From NCBI GenBank assembly GCA_946611595.1, contig CAMODY010000050.1, positions 1 to 11,103 of the forward strand: DNA of 11,103 nt, read 5' to 3'. Made by a program: the position numbers and the translations under genes. Below the pieces are notes generated by a model. That model saw only the letters and a list, made by a program, of their open reading frames with translations, did not search any database and was not told the DNA's origin. Numbering within the stretch: position 1 is the first letter of the stretch; the number at the start of each line of letters is the position of its first letter. Positions 1-7,630 of the stretch are shown here, piece by piece. This DNA comes from an uncultured Clostridia bacterium. GTDB taxonomy: Bacteria > Bacillota > Clostridia > Lachnospirales > Lachnospiraceae.

Positions 1-504
1 CTTAATGAATTACCTTCTGAAATAGCAGATATATGCCGTGAAAACGAAGCAGGAATTCTATACAAGAAAGAAGAGGAACTGCTGATCGAAGAACAAGAGT
101 GGCGAAATCAGGAGTATTTAAAGTCTGATCATTTTGCACATTTTTTAACTCAACGAACAAGCACCGGTGAATTTGTAAGAAGCAAATCAGAAGTAATCAT
201 ATATGAACTGCTTTTAAAATACGATCTTGCTTTTCGTTATGAATGCCAAAAGTATATTGACGGTTATCCCATACATCCCGATTTTACAATTTACAGAAGA
301 GACGGAAAAATCTTTTATTGGGAGCATTGCGGTCTCATGAATCAGCAGAATTATATTGACAGTTATCACTGGAAACTGGATAAGTTTGAAAAAGACGGAA
401 TTGTTCCATGGGATAATTTGATCCTGACTTATGATGACCGATTTGGTAATATTGACGTCAATATTATTGAGAGCGAAATTCAAAACAAACTGCTCCTTGC
501 ATAA
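1..504 (+). CDS. C-terminal part of a PD-(D/E)xK nuclease-like protein (5' end outside window)
   Basis: Open from base 1 to TAA at 502-504; 167 residues visible with no start, so the N-terminus lies to the left. Residues about 10-40 are Glu/Lys-rich and probably helical, possibly a coiled coil. After them comes a pattern typical of PD-(D/E)xK nuclease folds: a helix with SKSE (Glu64), a strand ending in HPDFTI (Asp94), and a strand with YWEHCG (Glu108). The Glu / Asp / Glu-x-His order matches small restriction-like nuclease domains found at the C-terminus of many uncharacterised clostridial proteins. Which domain precedes it cannot be seen. Nuclease activity and DNA target are inferred from motif spacing only. 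It runs convergently into hppA and shares a terminator with it, so the two are probably not functionally linked. Confidence 0.72.
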   Translation, partial: LNELPSEIADICRENEAGILYKKEEELLIEEQEWRNQEYLKSDHFAHFLTQRTSTGEFVRSKSEVIIYELLLKYDLAFRYECQKYIDGYPIHPDFTIYRRDGKIFYWEHCGLMNQQNYIDSYHWKLDKFEKDGIVPWDNLILTYDDRFGNIDVNIIESEIQNKLLLA

Positions 505-514
505 TCCTCACAAC

Positions 515-546
515 AAAAAAGGAGACAGGGTTTCCTGTCTCCTTTT
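515..546. terminator. Bidirectional intrinsic terminator
   Basis: A 9-bp perfect stem (GGAGACAGG 521-529 with CCTGTCTCC 534-542) has a 4-base loop. It is flanked by six A (515-520) on the left and TTTT (543-546) on the right. It can therefore end the gene at 1-504 on the plus strand and hppA on the minus strand, whose stop lies 22 bases away. Confidence 0.9.
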
Positions 547-567
547 CGATATTTCAGAATTCAAATT

Positions 568-2616
568 TTATTTGAATAAGAACTCTAAGAGGCTTGAGCA
601 GCCAAGTGCGTTGAATACGCTGATGAATGCCGGTACGAATACGAGGGATACGACAGTCATAAGTTTGATCAGGATGTTGATAGAAGGTCCTGATGTATCT
701 TTGAACGGATCACCTACTGTATCACCAACAACTGCTGCTGCGTGTGCCGGGCTTCCTTTTCCGCCGTGCTTTCCGCCTTCGATGTATTTCTTAGCGTTAT
801 CCCAAGCACCACCTGCGTTACTCATGAAGATAGCCATAAGAACACCACTTACAAGAGCACCTGCAAGAAGTCCACCAAGAGCTTCAACTCCAAGAAGGAA
901 TCCAACAAGGATCGGAGCTACGATAGCGATGACAGCCGGAACGACCATCTGCTTCAGAGCTGCGCCTGTGGAGATTGCAACACACTTCTTGTAATCCGGA
1001 GTTGCTTTGCCTTCAAGAAGACCAGGGATCTCTCTGAACTGACGACGAACTTCTTCGATCATGTGGTTAGCTGCCTTAGAAACAGAAGACATGGTCAGTG
1101 CGGAGAAGATGAATGTTAACATACCACCGATCAGAAGACCGATAACTACGTTTGCATTCAGGATATCGATTGAAAGTGCTTCAGCTGTGCTGGAGTCAAC
1201 TTTGTCAGCAAAGGATGTGAACAGTGCAAGAGCTGTAAGAGCTGCAGATCCGATAGCGAATCCTTTACCAATAGCTGCTGTTGTGTTACCAACAGAGTCT
1301 AACTGGTCAGTGATCTCACGAACGCTCTCATCAAGACCGCTCATCTCAGCAATACCACCAGCGTTATCAGCGATCGGGCCGTAAGCATCGACTGCGACTG
1401 TGATACCTGTTGTGGAAAGCATACCAACTGCTGCAAGAGCAATTCCGAATACGCCCATCAGCATGTAGGAAACGAAGATTCCGATGCAGATCAGGATGAT
1501 CGGAAGAACTGTAGATCTCATACCAACGGAAAGACCGCTGATGATTGTTGTTGCAGCACCAGTTTCAGACTGGTTTGCAATTTCCTTAACGGATTTGAAT
1601 CTGTCAGAAGTATAAACCTCTGTAAGAGTTCCGATGAGAAGACCAACAACGATACCTGCTAAAACAGCGATTGCCGGTTTTACATCTCCAAGGAAGAAGA
1701 TTGCAACTAAGAATGCAACAATGATAACAACTGCTGCGGATACATATGTTCCGATGTTCAGAGCTGTCTGCGGGTTAGCGCCTTCTTTTGTACGAACAAA
1801 GAGTGTACCAATAATAGAAGCGATCAGACCAACTGCAGAGATCAGAACCGGGAATAATACATATGGGCTGAATGCCTGCTCAGCACCGCCGCCTGCATAA
1901 ACAACACCAAGAGTCAGAGCAGAGATCAGGGATCCTACATAAGACTCGAAAAGGTCAGCACCCATACCAGCAACGTCACCTACGTTATCACCAACGTTAT
2001 CTGCGATAACAGCCGGGTTACGAGGATCGTCTTCCGGGATACCAGCCTCAACTTTACCTACAAGGTCAGCTCCAACGTCTGCAGCTTTGGTGTAGATACC
2101 ACCGCCAACACGAGCGAACAGAGCGATAGAAGATGCGCCCAGTGAGAAACCGAACATTACATCAACATTACCTGTGATAAAGTAGATTGCGCTAACACCG
2201 AGGCATCCAAGACCTGCAACGCACATACCCATAACTGCGCCACCTTTGAATGCTACGCCAAGAGCTCCGTTCATTCCGGAAGTTCTAGCTGCGTTAGCTG
2301 TTCTTACGTTTGCTTTTGTTGCAACGCTCATTCCAAAGTAACCAGCCAGTACTGAGAAGACTGCACCGATCAGGAAGCAAAGAGCGGTTACCCAGCTGAT
2401 CGCAAAGCCAAGGATCAGACCAAGTACGATTACAAAGATGATCAGAATTTTGTACTCTGAAAAAAGAAATGCCTTAGCACCATCAGCGATTGCTGTTGCA
2501 ATCTCTTTCATCTTGTCTGTGCCGGCATCTTTCTTAGAAACGACGACTGCAAGAATTACTGCATAGATAAGAGCAATAATACCAGCGCCGATTCCGCACC
2601 ACATTAATGCGTTCAT
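568..2616 (-). CDS. hppA: K+-dependent membrane pyrophosphatase, probably Na+-pumping
   Basis: Integral membrane pyrophosphatase: hydrolyses PPi on the cytoplasmic side and moves a cation outward. At 682 residues it has the family's usual length and many hydrophobic helices. Visible motifs are the PPi/Mg site with DDPRNPAVIADN (196-207) and DNVGDNVGD (206-214), a second acidic site DNAGGIAEM (417-425), and a C-terminal GDTVGDPFKDTSGP (631-644). After GNTT the residues are Ala447 and Gly450. K+-independent enzymes carry Lys and Thr there, so this one should need K+. DLFESY (221-226) puts Glu224 three residues after Asp221, as in Na+-pumping relatives such as the Thermotoga maritima enzyme; proton pumps usually have this Glu one helix turn later, where this protein has Gly228. 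Na+ transport is therefore inferred, and a mixed Na+/H+ pump is not excluded. The ATG at 2616 is preceded by AAGGAGAG. Single gene, divergent from the hydrogenase operon. Confidence 0.95.
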   Translation of the reverse strand: MNALMWCGIGAGIIALIYAVILAVVVSKKDAGTDKMKEIATAIADGAKAFLFSEYKILIIFVIVLGLILGFAISWVTALCFLIGAVFSVLAGYFGMSVATKANVRTANAARTSGMNGALGVAFKGGAVMGMCVAGLGCLGVSAIYFITGNVDVMFGFSLGASSIALFARVGGGIYTKAADVGADLVGKVEAGIPEDDPRNPAVIADNVGDNVGDVAGMGADLFESYVGSLISALTLGVVYAGGGAEQAFSPYVLFPVLISAVGLIASIIGTLFVRTKEGANPQTALNIGTYVSAAVVIIVAFLVAIFFLGDVKPAIAVLAGIVVGLLIGTLTEVYTSDRFKSVKEIANQSETGAATTIISGLSVGMRSTVLPIILICIGIFVSYMLMGVFGIALAAVGMLSTTGITVAVDAYGPIADNAGGIAEMSGLDESVREITDQLDSVGNTTAAIGKGFAIGSAALTALALFTSFADKVDSSTAEALSIDILNANVVIGLLIGGMLTFIFSALTMSSVSKAANHMIEEVRRQFREIPGLLEGKATPDYKKCVAISTGAALKQMVVPAVIAIVAPILVGFLLGVEALGGLLAGALVSGVLMAIFMSNAGGAWDNAKKYIEGGKHGGKGSPAHAAAVVGDTVGDPFKDTSGPSINILIKLMTVVSLVFVPAFISVFNALGCSSLLEFLFK

Positions 2617-2664
2617 GATGAATTCTCTCCTTACTTATATATTATGCAAATGTTTAACTTCTAA

Positions 2665-2692
2665 ATTTTAAGTCAAATCGGGGAAATGTCAA
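2665..2692 (-). promoter_or_regulatory. Sigma-A-type promoter for hppA
   Basis: On the minus strand a perfect -35 TTGACA (2692-2687) is followed after 16 bases by TAAAAT (2670-2665), five of six matches to the -10 consensus. Transcription would start near 2657, about 40 bases before the hppA ATG. Confidence 0.7.
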
Positions 2693-2827
2693 CCTTTTTT
2701 GCCCTTATTATTGATTTTAATACAATACCATTTAAGCAACACCGTGTCTATTATTGTACTAAATTTGTGCAATCATCCTATTTCGGCAATAAAAAAAACG
2801 AATTTGTCGTTTATCAGCCCTAATCTC

Positions 2828-2845
2828 ACGTTAAAAAAATAACGA
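2828..2845. promoter_or_regulatory. Candidate Rex (NADH/NAD+ sensor) operator
   Basis: The 18-mer ACGTTAAAAAAATAACGA contains the perfect inverted repeat CGTTA-N6-TAACG (2829-2844). It matches the Firmicutes Rex consensus TTGTTAA-N4-TTAACAA at 10 of 14 defined positions, including both GTTA/TAAC cores. It lies about 100 bases upstream of the hydrogenase start codon and just upstream of the best -35 candidate. Rex is known to control fermentation and hydrogenase genes in clostridia. Binding here is inferred, since outer positions deviate and A/T-rich DNA gives chance matches. Confidence 0.4.
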
Positions 2846-2853
2846 TACTAGCA

Positions 2854-2882
2854 TTGGTTTTTTTGTTTTGTTACATTAATAA
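2854..2882 (+). promoter_or_regulatory. Possible promoter of the hyd operon
   Basis: TTGGTT (2854-2859), 17 bases, TAATAA (2877-2882): a moderate match to a sigma-A promoter, and the best I found upstream of 2942. Its start point would fall near 2889, inside the palindrome at 2887-2904. The surrounding DNA is very A/T-rich, so other placements are possible. Confidence 0.35.
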
Positions 2883-2886
2883 ATGA

Positions 2887-2904
2887 TGTACACAATTAAG
2901 TACA
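2887..2904. promoter_or_regulatory. 18-bp imperfect palindrome before the hyd operon
   Basis: TGTAC-AC-AATT-AA-GTACA: perfect 5-bp outer arms and a palindromic AATT centre, 14 of 18 positions symmetric. It sits where the start point of the proposed hyd promoter would be, 37 bases upstream of the start codon, a position suited to repressor binding. I do not recognise the cognate regulator. Confidence 0.35.
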
Positions 2905-2941
2905 ATCCATGCTTTAAAAAATACAATTGAAGGAGGAACGT

Positions 2942-3436
2942 ATGGCAACAGCACAAACTTCCGTACCGTTCGATGACGATCCGAAGCTGCGCGAACAGCT
3001 TATGGCCGTAATTGAAAAGTACAAAGGCGAACAAGGTGCGCTCATACCTGTTCTGCAGCAGGCTCAGGACATCTATGGATATCTTCCTATTGAAGTCCAG
3101 AAGATCATCGCAGAAGAAATGGGCACTCCACTGGAAAAGATTTTCGGCGTAATAACTTTCTATTCGTTCTTTAATCTTTATCCGAAGGGATCTCACAAGA
3201 TCTCTGTATGTCTCGGAACCGCCTGCTACGTTAAAGGCTCCAGAAAAGTCCTTGACCGTCTGCAGGATGAACTCGGAATCGAGCCGGGTCAATGCACAAC
3301 TGACAGATCCTTCTCATTGGATACCTGTCGTTGCATCGGCGCTTGCGGCCTCGCTCCGGTTATGCTTGTAAATGATGATGTATACGGACGTATGCTTCCA
3401 ACAGAAGTTCCGGACATTTTAGCAAAATATAAATAA
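2942..3436 (+). CDS. hydC: NAD-linked [FeFe] hydrogenase, NuoE-like [2Fe-2S] subunit
   Basis: Small thioredoxin-fold subunit of the trimeric hydrogenase, 164 residues, homologous to NuoE of complex I and to HydC/HndA. An N-terminal helical region (about 10-80) contains the family's GALIPVLQQAQD and FGVITFYSFF stretches. The thioredoxin-like domain follows, with Cys90-x4-Cys95 (VCLGTACYVKG) and Cys131-x3-Cys135 (CRCIGACGLAP), the usual four ligands of a [2Fe-2S] cluster. In the complex it sits by the NuoF-like subunit near the flavin. The ATG at 2942 is chosen because AGGAGG (2931-2936) ends five bases before it; an in-frame TTG at 2927 lies upstream of that ribosome site and is unlikely. First gene of a three-gene operon, 15 bases before hydB. 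Confidence 0.95.
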   Translation: MATAQTSVPFDDDPKLREQLMAVIEKYKGEQGALIPVLQQAQDIYGYLPIEVQKIIAEEMGTPLEKIFGVITFYSFFNLYPKGSHKISVCLGTACYVKGSRKVLDRLQDELGIEPGQCTTDRSFSLDTCRCIGACGLAPVMLVNDDVYGRMLPTEVPDILAKYK

Positions 3437-3451
3437 TAAGGAGGAGATTCG

Positions 3452-5311
3452 ATGAACTTGCAAGATTTAAGTAGCATCAAAGAGCGTATCTTAGCAGACG
3501 TCTTAGAGCCGGCTGAGAAAACCCGCGTTCTTGTTGGTTTAGCTACCTGTGGTATTGCCAGCGGAGCTGCTCCTGTTATGGAAAAGTTCAAAGCTTTGGC
3601 AGAAGGAAACGATAAAGTCTTCGTTTCCCAGACAGGCTGTGTCGGCATTTGCCAGTACGAGCCTGTTGTCGAGGTTATCACACCTGACAAAAAGAAAACC
3701 TTATATGTAAAGGTAACTCCGGAAAAGGCAGAGCAAATTTATAACGAGCACGTACTCGGCGGAAAACCGGTTGAAGATATGGTAGTTGGTACCGTTCTTC
3801 CTTCCGGCAGTGAAGAACTCGCAATGTCTCTGGAAGATACCGTATTCTTAAAGAAACAGACCCGTGTTGCTCTTCGCAACTGCGGTCATATCGATCCAGA
3901 AGAGATCGATCAATATATTGCAACAGACGGATATCAGGCACTGAACAAAGTTCTTACCACGATGAGCCCGGACGATGTCATCCAGACAATGCTCGACTCC
4001 GGCTTAAGAGGACGTGGTGGTGCAGGTTTCCCGACAGGCCTTAAATGGAAATTCGCAAGCGGAAACCGCGGCAACGTACAGAAGTATGTATGTTGTAACG
4101 CTGACGAAGGTGACCCGGGCGCATTCATGGACCGTTCCGTTCTTGAGGGCGATCCTCATGCAGTCCTTGAAGCAATGGCAATCGCAGGTTATGCGATCGG
4201 CGCTTCCATGGGTTACATCTACGTTCGTGCTGAGTACCCGCTCGCAATCACTCGTCTGCGCATCGCAATTGAGCAGGCAAAAGAAAAAGGCGTTTTAGGA
4301 GATAACATCTTCGGAACAGACTTCAGTTTTGACATTGACTTAAGACTCGGATCCGGCGCATTCGTCTGCGGTGAGGAAACAGCCCTCATGACCTCTATCG
4401 AAGGTAACCGTGGTGAGCCGAGACCACGTCCGCCATTCCCGGCAGTCAAAGGTCTTTTCCAGAAGCCAACTATTTTAAATAACGTAGAAACATGGGCAAA
4501 CATTCCGCGTATCATCATGAAGGGCGCTGATTGGTTTGCTGGCATGGGAACTGAAAAATCCAAAGGAACCAAGGTATTCTGCTTAGGCGGTAAGATCAAC
4601 AACACAGGTCTTGTTGAGATCGAGATGGGAACCACTCTCCGCGAAGTTATCGAAGAGATCGGCGGCGGCATCCCGAACGGAAAAGCGTTCAAAGCTGCAC
4701 AGACCGGTGGTCCTTCCGGCGGATGTATTTCAACCGTTAACTATGACGTTCCGATCGACTATGACAACTTGATCGCAATCGGTTCCATGATGGGATCCGG
4801 TGGTCTCATCGTTATGGACGAAGACAACTGCATGGTTGATATCGCAAAATTCTTCTTAGACTTCACAGTCGATGAGTCCTGCGGTAAATGTACACCGTGC
4901 CGTCTCGGAACGAAACGTCTCTATGAGATCATGGAGAAGATCACAAAAGGCGAAGCAACCATGAAAGATCTCGACCATCTGGATGAGCTGGCTCATTACA
5001 TCAAAGAAGATGCTCTTTGCGGTCTCGGCCAGACAGCTCCTAACCCGGTTCTTTCTACTCTTCGCTACTTCCATGATGAGTATGAAGCACATATCAAAAA
5101 CAGAAAATGTCCGGCAGGCGTCTGCAAAGATCTGCTTCATTACAACATCAATCCTCACAAGTGTATTGGCTGCGGTCTTTGCAAGAGCAAATGTCCTGCA
5201 GATGCAATCATCGGTATGCTGAGGAAGCCGCACGTTATCAACCCTGAACTCTGCGTACGCTGCGGAACCTGTATTACAGCCTGCAAGCGCGATGCGGTAG
5301 AAGTAGTCTAG
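3452..5311 (+). CDS. hydB: NAD-linked [FeFe] hydrogenase, NuoF-like FMN/NAD(H) subunit
   Basis: Diaphorase subunit of 619 residues, binding NAD(H) and FMN and holding several Fe-S clusters; in bifurcating relatives it is where electrons split. Domains in order: thioredoxin-like [2Fe-2S] region (about 25-110) with Cys33, Cys63 and Cys67; NuoF core with GRGGAGFPTGLKW (187-199), CNADEGDPGAF (215-225) and GAFVCGEETAL (302-312); SLBB-like region (about 370-440); [4Fe-4S] ligands Cys477, Cys480, Cys483 (ESCGKCTPC) and Cys523 (CGLG); conserved CPAGVC (553-558); and a C-terminal two-cluster ferredoxin (Cys571/574/577/581 and Cys601/604/607/611). That ferredoxin tail separates it from complex I NuoF and matches HydB/HndC. 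The ATG at 3452 follows AAGGAGGAG. In the first domain only three cysteines stand at ligand positions; T. maritima HydB, as I recall it, has CxxxxC where this protein has a single Cys33. Confidence 0.95.
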   Translation: MNLQDLSSIKERILADVLEPAEKTRVLVGLATCGIASGAAPVMEKFKALAEGNDKVFVSQTGCVGICQYEPVVEVITPDKKKTLYVKVTPEKAEQIYNEHVLGGKPVEDMVVGTVLPSGSEELAMSLEDTVFLKKQTRVALRNCGHIDPEEIDQYIATDGYQALNKVLTTMSPDDVIQTMLDSGLRGRGGAGFPTGLKWKFASGNRGNVQKYVCCNADEGDPGAFMDRSVLEGDPHAVLEAMAIAGYAIGASMGYIYVRAEYPLAITRLRIAIEQAKEKGVLGDNIFGTDFSFDIDLRLGSGAFVCGEETALMTSIEGNRGEPRPRPPFPAVKGLFQKPTILNNVETWANIPRIIMKGADWFAGMGTEKSKGTKVFCLGGKINNTGLVEIEMGTTLREVIEEIGGGIPNGKAFKAAQTGGPSGGCISTVNYDVPIDYDNLIAIGSMMGSGGLIVMDEDNCMVDIAKFFLDFTVDESCGKCTPCRLGTKRLYEIMEKITKGEATMKDLDHLDELAHYIKEDALCGLGQTAPNPVLSTLRYFHDEYEAHIKNRKCPAGVCKDLLHYNINPHKCIGCGLCKSKCPADAIIGMLRKPHVINPELCVRCGTCITACKRDAVEVV

Positions 5312-5330
5312 GAAAGGAGGAAGAGATAAA

Positions 5331-7097
5331 ATGGCTGATGTTAATATCAAAATCAATGGTAAAGATTATCAGGTACCGGAAGGAATCACCGTACTTGAAG
5401 CCGCACGTATGGCAAACATTCACATCCCGACTCTCTGCTTCCTGAAAGAGATCAACGAGATCGGCGCATGCCGCATGTGCGTTGTAGAAGTAAAAGGCGC
5501 AAAAGGCCTTGTTACTTCCTGCGTATACCCGGTTGCTGAGGGTATGGAAATTCTCACACAGACAAAGCGCGTTATTGATTCACGTGTTAAGAACCTGCAG
5601 CTTCTGCTCTCCAACCACAACAGAGAGTGCCTTTCCTGTGTACGAAGCGGAAAATGCGAGCTCCAGGCTCTCTGCCGTCTGTATGATATTAAAGAAGACT
5701 CCATCTATGATGGTGAAAAACCGAAATATGCATTAGATGGCTCTGCAGTTCATCTGGTTCGCGATAACAACAAATGTATCCTTTGCAGACGCTGCGTTGC
5801 AGTCTGCGAGAAGAACCAGGGCGTAGGCGTTATCGGACCAAACGAGAGAGGTTTCAATACCTACATCGGAAGTCCGTTCAACATGAAACTGGTAGAGACC
5901 AGCTGTATCGGATGCGGACAGTGTATCGCTGTTTGCCCGACCGGTGCTCTGGCAGAAAAAGATAACACATTTGAAACCTTCGCAGCACTTGAAGATCCGA
6001 CTAAACACGTTATCGTACAGGTTGCTCCTTCTGTAAGAGCAGGCCTTGGCGAAGAGTTCGGTCTTCCGATCGGTGTTGGCGTTGAAGGACAGATGGTTAA
6101 CGCACTTCGTGCTCTCGGATTTGACAAGGTATTCGATACCAACTTCTCCGCTGACCTTACGATCATGGAAGAAGCAAACGAATTCCTTCAGAGAGTTCAG
6201 AACGGCGGAACACTTCCTCTGATCACCTCCTGCTCACCAGGATGGATCAAATACTGCGAGCACTATCATCCGGATATGATCCCGAATCTGTCCAGCTGCA
6301 AATCCCCGCAGCAGATGTTCGGTGCAATCGCAAAATCCTACTATGCTGAAAAAGCAGGCGTAGATCCGAAAGACATTGTTATGGTCAGCGTAATGCCATG
6401 TACCGCTAAGAAGTTCGAGATCGGACGTGATGACCAGGATGCAAACGGAATGCCGGATGTAGACATTGCACTTACCACAAGAGAACTTGCAAGAATGATC
6501 AAGCGTGCAAACATCGACTTCCTGAACCTTCCGGAAGAAGCAGTCTTCGATGATCCGCTTGGACAGTCCACAGGCGCAGGTGTTATCTTCGGTGCAACCG
6601 GTGGTGTTATGGAAGCAGCTCTTCGTACAGCTGTTGAAAAACTGACTGGCGAACCTCTTGCAGATGTTGACTTCATGGATGTCCGCGGAACCGATGGAAT
6701 CAAAGAAGCAACTTACAATGTTGCAGGCATGGACATTAACGTATGCGTATGTTCCGGAACTGCAAATGCAAACAAGGTCCTGAACATGGTTAAGAGCGGC
6801 GAAAAGAATTACCACTTCATCGAAGTTATGTGCTGCCCGGGCGGCTGCGTAAATGGTGGTGGCCAGCCGAAACAGTTTGCTGACGTTCGTAACTTTGTTG
6901 ATATCAAAGCGCTTCGTGCAAAAGCACTTTACGATCTGGACAAAGACCGTCCGCTTCGTAAATCTCACGAGAATCCGGACATCATCAAACTCTATGAAGA
7001 GTTCCTCGGAGAGCCGGGAAGCCACAAGGCACATAAACTTCTTCATACAAGCTATATCGCCAGACCGATGTACAACGATCCGAAGTCCAAGAGATAA
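5331..7097 (+). CDS. hydA: NAD-linked [FeFe] hydrogenase, catalytic H-cluster subunit
   Basis: Catalytic [FeFe] hydrogenase subunit of 588 residues, close in length and layout to C. pasteurianus CpI and lacking the extra C-terminal [2Fe-2S] domain of T. maritima HydA. Domains in order: plant-type [2Fe-2S] (Cys36, 47, 50, 64); His-ligated [4Fe-4S] (His96, Cys100, 103, 109); two [4Fe-4S] (Cys149/152/155/159 and Cys192/195/198/202); H-cluster domain (about 225-520); and the small-subunit-like tail with KSHEN (544-548). The H-cluster motifs are TSCSPGW (299-305), MPCTAKKFE (355-363) and EVMCCPGGC (498-506). The first reads Ser302 where the textbook motif has a second Cys; the third has an extra Cys501 before the expected Cys502. 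With hydC and hydB it would consume NADH plus reduced ferredoxin to make H2, or run in reverse. AAGGAGG precedes the ATG, 19 bases after hydB. Maturases HydE, HydF and HydG are not in the window. Confidence 0.96.
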   Translation: MADVNIKINGKDYQVPEGITVLEAARMANIHIPTLCFLKEINEIGACRMCVVEVKGAKGLVTSCVYPVAEGMEILTQTKRVIDSRVKNLQLLLSNHNRECLSCVRSGKCELQALCRLYDIKEDSIYDGEKPKYALDGSAVHLVRDNNKCILCRRCVAVCEKNQGVGVIGPNERGFNTYIGSPFNMKLVETSCIGCGQCIAVCPTGALAEKDNTFETFAALEDPTKHVIVQVAPSVRAGLGEEFGLPIGVGVEGQMVNALRALGFDKVFDTNFSADLTIMEEANEFLQRVQNGGTLPLITSCSPGWIKYCEHYHPDMIPNLSSCKSPQQMFGAIAKSYYAEKAGVDPKDIVMVSVMPCTAKKFEIGRDDQDANGMPDVDIALTTRELARMIKRANIDFLNLPEEAVFDDPLGQSTGAGVIFGATGGVMEAALRTAVEKLTGEPLADVDFMDVRGTDGIKEATYNVAGMDINVCVCSGTANANKVLNMVKSGEKNYHFIEVMCCPGGCVNGGGQPKQFADVRNFVDIKALRAKALYDLDKDRPLRKSHENPDIIKLYEEFLGEPGSHKAHKLLHTSYIARPMYNDPKSKR

Positions 7098-7137
7098 GCA
7101 TGGATTTGTATACTGCAATTTGAGAAAACTCAGATGC

Positions 7138-7175
7138 AAAAAACCGGGCGGGATTTCCCGTCCGGTTTTCTTTTT
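7138..7175. terminator. Bidirectional intrinsic terminator after hydA
   Basis: Stem CCGGGCGGG (7144-7152) with CCCGTCCGG (7157-7165), one G-U pair, loop of four. A-runs on the left (7138-7143) and T-runs on the right (7166-7175) extend the stem and supply U-tracts in both directions. It closes the hyd operon on the plus strand and the MarR gene, whose stop is at 7190, on the minus strand. Confidence 0.92.
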
Positions 7176-7189
7176 CCGAAAAAACAATG

Positions 7190-7630
7190 CTATGATTTCT
7201 TTTTCTTTTCTTTCGCAATATCTCTTTGCATCATCAGTTTTCCAATTTCGAGCATGCCCTTCTCCTGACTCATACGCTGTGTCAGTGCTTGATTCAGTTC
7301 CGACGACTGGTTGATCGACTCCATCTTCTTGCGGAATTTTTTATTCACCGAAATCTTAACGGTTCGTCTGTTTTCAGCAGGCACGATCCGATCCAGCATT
7401 TTCCGCTCAACCAAACCATCTACAAGGCGAGAAGCTGTACTTTTCGGAAAATCAACATATTCACATAATTCTTTTAAGCTGGATTCTCCATATGCAGCCA
7501 GAGCCATAATGATATCTGCCTGACTACGGCTCAAATCAAACTTTCTGCAAAAGAAATTCATGCCGTCCATGACCAGCTGATAAACTTCCAGCATACCTTC
7601 AAAAGAAGGCTCTCTATCAAAGTGATCCAC
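7190..7630 (-). CDS. MarR-family winged-helix transcriptional regulator
   Basis: Dimeric DNA-binding regulator of the MarR type, about 146 residues. The winged helix spans about residues 34-100: LSRSQADIIMAL (helix 2), SSLKELCEYV (helix before recognition), FPKSTASRLVDGLVERKML (recognition helix and linker), and wing RIVPAENRRTVKI (81-93). N- and C-terminal helices for dimerisation flank it, with a Lys-rich end. I chose the GTG at 7630: GGAGG (7643-7639) stands eight bases before it, and the -10 box at 7666-7661 puts the transcript start near 7655. An in-frame ATG at 7645 would have no ribosome site and a leader of about 10 bases; its own bases overlap the GGAGG. It is divergent from the two membrane haem-like genes, the usual arrangement for a MarR repressor and its target. 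The ligand is unknown. Confidence 0.88.
   Translation of the reverse strand: MDHFDREPSFEGMLEVYQLVMDGMNFFCRKFDLSRSQADIIMALAAYGESSLKELCEYVDFPKSTASRLVDGLVERKMLDRIVPAENRRTVKISVNKKFRKKMESINQSSELNQALTQRMSQEKGMLEIGKLMMQRDIAKEKKKKS

Noticed and set aside
431..1900. Several open frames of 75-187 codons on the plus strand opposite hppA
   Set aside because: They are low-complexity Thr/Ala/Pro/Arg-rich shadows of the pyrophosphatase coding strand, with no ribosome sites.
2693..2827. Small RNA or extra gene in the A/T-rich gap between hppA and the hyd control region
   Set aside because: Only short A/T runs are seen, with no frame that has a ribosome site and no hairpin followed by a T-run.
2927..2941. 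TTG at 2927 as the start of hydC
   Set aside because: The AGGAGG at 2931-2936 would lie inside the coding region; it is well placed for the ATG at 2942.
4000..5300. hydB as NuoF of respiratory complex I
   Set aside because: The C-terminal two-cluster ferredoxin, the N-terminal thioredoxin-like domain and the following [FeFe] hydrogenase gene fit the trimeric hydrogenase; no other complex I gene is present.
6234..7187. Long open frame of 317 codons on the minus strand across the 3' part of hydA
   Set aside because: It is antisense to a fully supported catalytic hydrogenase, is Cys- and Val-rich as a mirror of hydA codons, and has no family motif.
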